Below are positions 62,796-64,000 of a stretch of DNA of 64,000 bases, one piece after another. Positions within the stretch are counted from its first letter, which is position 1; each line of letters opens with the position of its first letter. Below the pieces are notes generated by a model. That model did no database searches and had not been told where the DNA came from. It worked only from the letters and a program-made list of their open reading frames with translations. Source of the DNA: GCA-2746365 sp963711255 (GTDB taxonomy: Bacteria > Pseudomonadota > Gammaproteobacteria > SZUA-229); NCBI GenBank assembly GCA_963711255.1, contig CAVQDO010000021.1, forward strand, positions 1 through 64,000, in the 5' to 3' direction. The position numbers were made by a program, and so were the translations under genes.

Positions 62796-63290
62796 TTAGA
62801 CATGAACAAGCGATCGCTTATTGGCAAATGCTTTTGTCTGACCTTCGTTATTGTAGGTTTCCGAGATTGTTGTTGAACCTGGTGCAATGCCATGTAATAT
62901 ATCCAGGGCATGGCGAGACTGCCTTGAAACCAGTTCCACAATACTGCCATTGACACGATTCTTATCACGGCAATTTTCTGCTGCGCTAACCAGCTCATTC
63001 CATAACACTGTTAGTTGCTGATCATCAAACTGATATTGTTTACTTTCACCAGCCGCTTCGCTGACATTAATACTATCTATTGAGCCAAGTAATTGCTCTC
63101 GTTGCCTGCTAACAACTTCAAGTTGCTGTATACGCTGCTGCTTGCTTCGCACAACATTTTCCAGTGCTTCCGCATGCTGCTCGGCTAATGCTTCATATTC
63201 CTGTTCGAGTGACTGCGATAAACTGTTAATACATTCAATCTCGGATTGAAGTAGCTGTTTAATCTGCTGTTGCTGAAGGGCTGAAATCAC
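62796..63290 (-). CDS. flgN: Flagellar export chaperone FlgN
   Basis: 164 residues, helical coiled coil: LLQSEIECINSLSQSLEQEYEALAEQHAEALENVVRSKQQRIQQLEVVSRQREQLL is typical of FlgN, and the late part RVNGSIVELVSRQSRHALDILHG holds the FlgK/FlgL-binding region. Identity is supported by its place 37 bases after flgM. Confidence 0.88.
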   Translation of the reverse strand: MISALQQQQIKQLLQSEIECINSLSQSLEQEYEALAEQHAEALENVVRSKQQRIQQLEVVSRQREQLLGSIDSINVSEAAGESKQYQFDDQQLTVLWNELVSAAENCRDKNRVNGSIVELVSRQSRHALDILHGIAPGSTTISETYNNEGQTKAFANKRSLVHV

Positions 63291-63327
63291 AATTTCACAC
63301 TCACTAGTTGGTTTAAGTTCTGCACGT

Positions 63328-63639
63328 TTAGGATTTTAGAATATTCTCAAACTGCATCAGTTTATCGGCAACTTTGGCGGCATCAACTTCATAAGTGCCA
63401 TTATTAATCGCTGCTTTAACCTCTTCAACACGTTTAGCATCAACCACAGGTGCCGATTCTACCGTGCTATTTATCTTGCCAATCTGCACAGCATTATCCG
63501 ACAGACTTACAGTGTCAGATGTTGATGATTTACCCGTATCGGTTGTTACAGGCTGTTGATCTACCTGCTTTTTAACCTGGCTTTCATCCGCCGGCGCATG
63601 CACCTTAGCGGCCGATATCCCATTGATATCTATAGACAT
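63328..63639 (-). CDS. flgM: Anti-sigma28 factor FlgM
   Basis: 103 residues. The N-terminus (MSIDINGISAAKV) is the exported end, the middle is disordered, and the C-terminal VSLSDNAVQIGKIN...VDAKRVEEVKAAINNGTYEVDAAKVADKLMQFE is the FliA-binding domain. It holds FliA inactive until secreted through the completed hook. Likely also a partner of the STAS protein at 8 kb, by analogy with HsbA. Confidence 0.95.
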   Translation of the reverse strand: MSIDINGISAAKVHAPADESQVKKQVDQQPVTTDTGKSSTSDTVSLSDNAVQIGKINSTVESAPVVDAKRVEEVKAAINNGTYEVDAAKVADKLMQFENILKS

Positions 63640-63681
63640 AACAGCTCTCCTCGATAGTTGTCTGTTAAATTACTGTATATA

Positions 63682-63708
63682 ATAACGGCAGTGTATTGTA
63701 AATCTTTA
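63682..63708 (-). promoter_or_regulatory. FliA (sigma28) promoter of flgMN
   Basis: Minus strand TAAAGATT, 11 bases, GCCGTTAT (7/8 and 6/8). Predicted start about 36 bases before the flgM ATG. Confidence 0.8.
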
Positions 63709-63730
63709 ACCTAATTATAAAAATAATAGC

Positions 63731-64000
63731 TTAAATATCCACTTTCACTTCACCTGAAGCGGTAATCACACCTTCAAGCTTTTGTTTCGATTTTATGTTC
63801 ATTACTCTGATACGGTCGCCAACAGAGCCATTCGCCAGCGCTTTACCGTCGACACGTACCTGCATACGGCCAGACATGGCCATTATGCTCACTTTTTGTC
63901 CACGACTAATCATTCGTGGCCGTTTCAGCATAGCTGGCGTCAAAACAGCCCCTTGCTTTACACGCCGCTTTACTTTCATACCGGCTGCTTTCTGCTTTAT
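63731..64000 (-). CDS. flgA: P-ring assembly chaperone FlgA, 3' part only
   Basis: The C-terminal 89 residues of FlgA: the SAF-like part RRVKQGAVLTPAMLKRPRMISRGQKVSIMAMSGRMQVRVDGKALANGSVGDRIRVMNIKSKQKLEGVITASGEVKVDI. The gene continues beyond the right edge of the window. FlgA is a periplasmic chaperone for FlgI. Order flgA-flgM-flgN is as in Pseudomonas and Vibrio. Confidence 0.93.
   Translation of the reverse strand: MKQKAAGMKVKRRVKQGAVLTPAMLKRPRMISRGQKVSIMAMSGRMQVRVDGKALANGSVGDRIRVMNIKSKQKLEGVITASGEVKVDI

Noticed and set aside
1..64000. CRISPR arrays, rRNA, tRNA, IS elements, prophage genes, c-di-GMP riboswitches
   Set aside because: No regularly spaced repeats, no RNA gene signatures, no transposase or integrase, and no riboswitch core recognised on either strand.

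Overview
The window is almost entirely one large flagellar island of a gammaproteobacterium with Pseudomonas/Vibrio-type control: a FleQ-like and a FleR sigma54 activator, FlhF/FleN (FlhG) for polar placement and number, and FliA/FlgM for late genes. No species marker is present, so I do not name a genus. Single flagellin, FlaG, FlhF and FleN point to a polar flagellum, and the stator pair resembles the sodium-type PomA/PomB.

Layout, left to right: (1) 1-3154, a DUF1501 gene and an exported lipoprotein gene, both carrying single-base frameshifts. (2) 3.6-3.7 kb, a REP-like 35-bp inverted repeat; related copies lie at 44.4 and 44.6 kb. (3) 3.7-16.3 kb, signalling genes: a four-gene STAS / PP2C-kinase / receiver-kinase / diguanylate cyclase operon resembling HsbA-HsbR-HsbD of Pseudomonas, a receiver-GGDEF-EAL protein with a degenerate GxxExxY protein, a receiver-HPt protein, a degenerate GGDEF protein and a large hybrid kinase. 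(4) 16.6-22.3 kb, FleQ-like activator, pomAB-like stator, an OmpR-type regulator, a lipoprotein and a 59-residue membrane protein. (5) 22.3-33 kb, fliLMNOPQR-flhBAF-fleN-fliA. (6) 33-43.6 kb, fliK, two fliJ paralogues, fliIHGFE, fleRS. (7) 43.9-50.5 kb, a hypothetical gene, fliT, fliS, flaG, fliD, fliC and a TPR-sulfotransferase. (8) 50.5-64 kb, flgLKJIHGFEDCB, a hybrid kinase, flgN, flgM and the 3' part of flgA.

Reading the intergenic DNA gives a coherent regulatory map. Four close matches to sigma54 promoters precede fliL, fliK, fleS and flgB. A set of FliA (sigma28) promoters with exact 11-base spacing precedes flgM, fliC, flaG and pomA, but also the STAS/c-di-GMP operon, the GxxExxY/GGDEF-EAL pair, the degenerate GGDEF gene, the lipoprotein and the 59-residue membrane protein. 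The late flagellar regulon here therefore appears to include a dedicated c-di-GMP and partner-switching module, the most interesting system in the window. No chemotaxis (che) gene is present.

Readings needing care: fliA itself, fliO, the lipoprotein at 1.4-3.2 kb and the DUF1501 gene all contain single-base frameshifts in this sequence. Their pattern (long open stretches on both sides, one base too many or too few) fits sequencing indels at least as well as real mutations.
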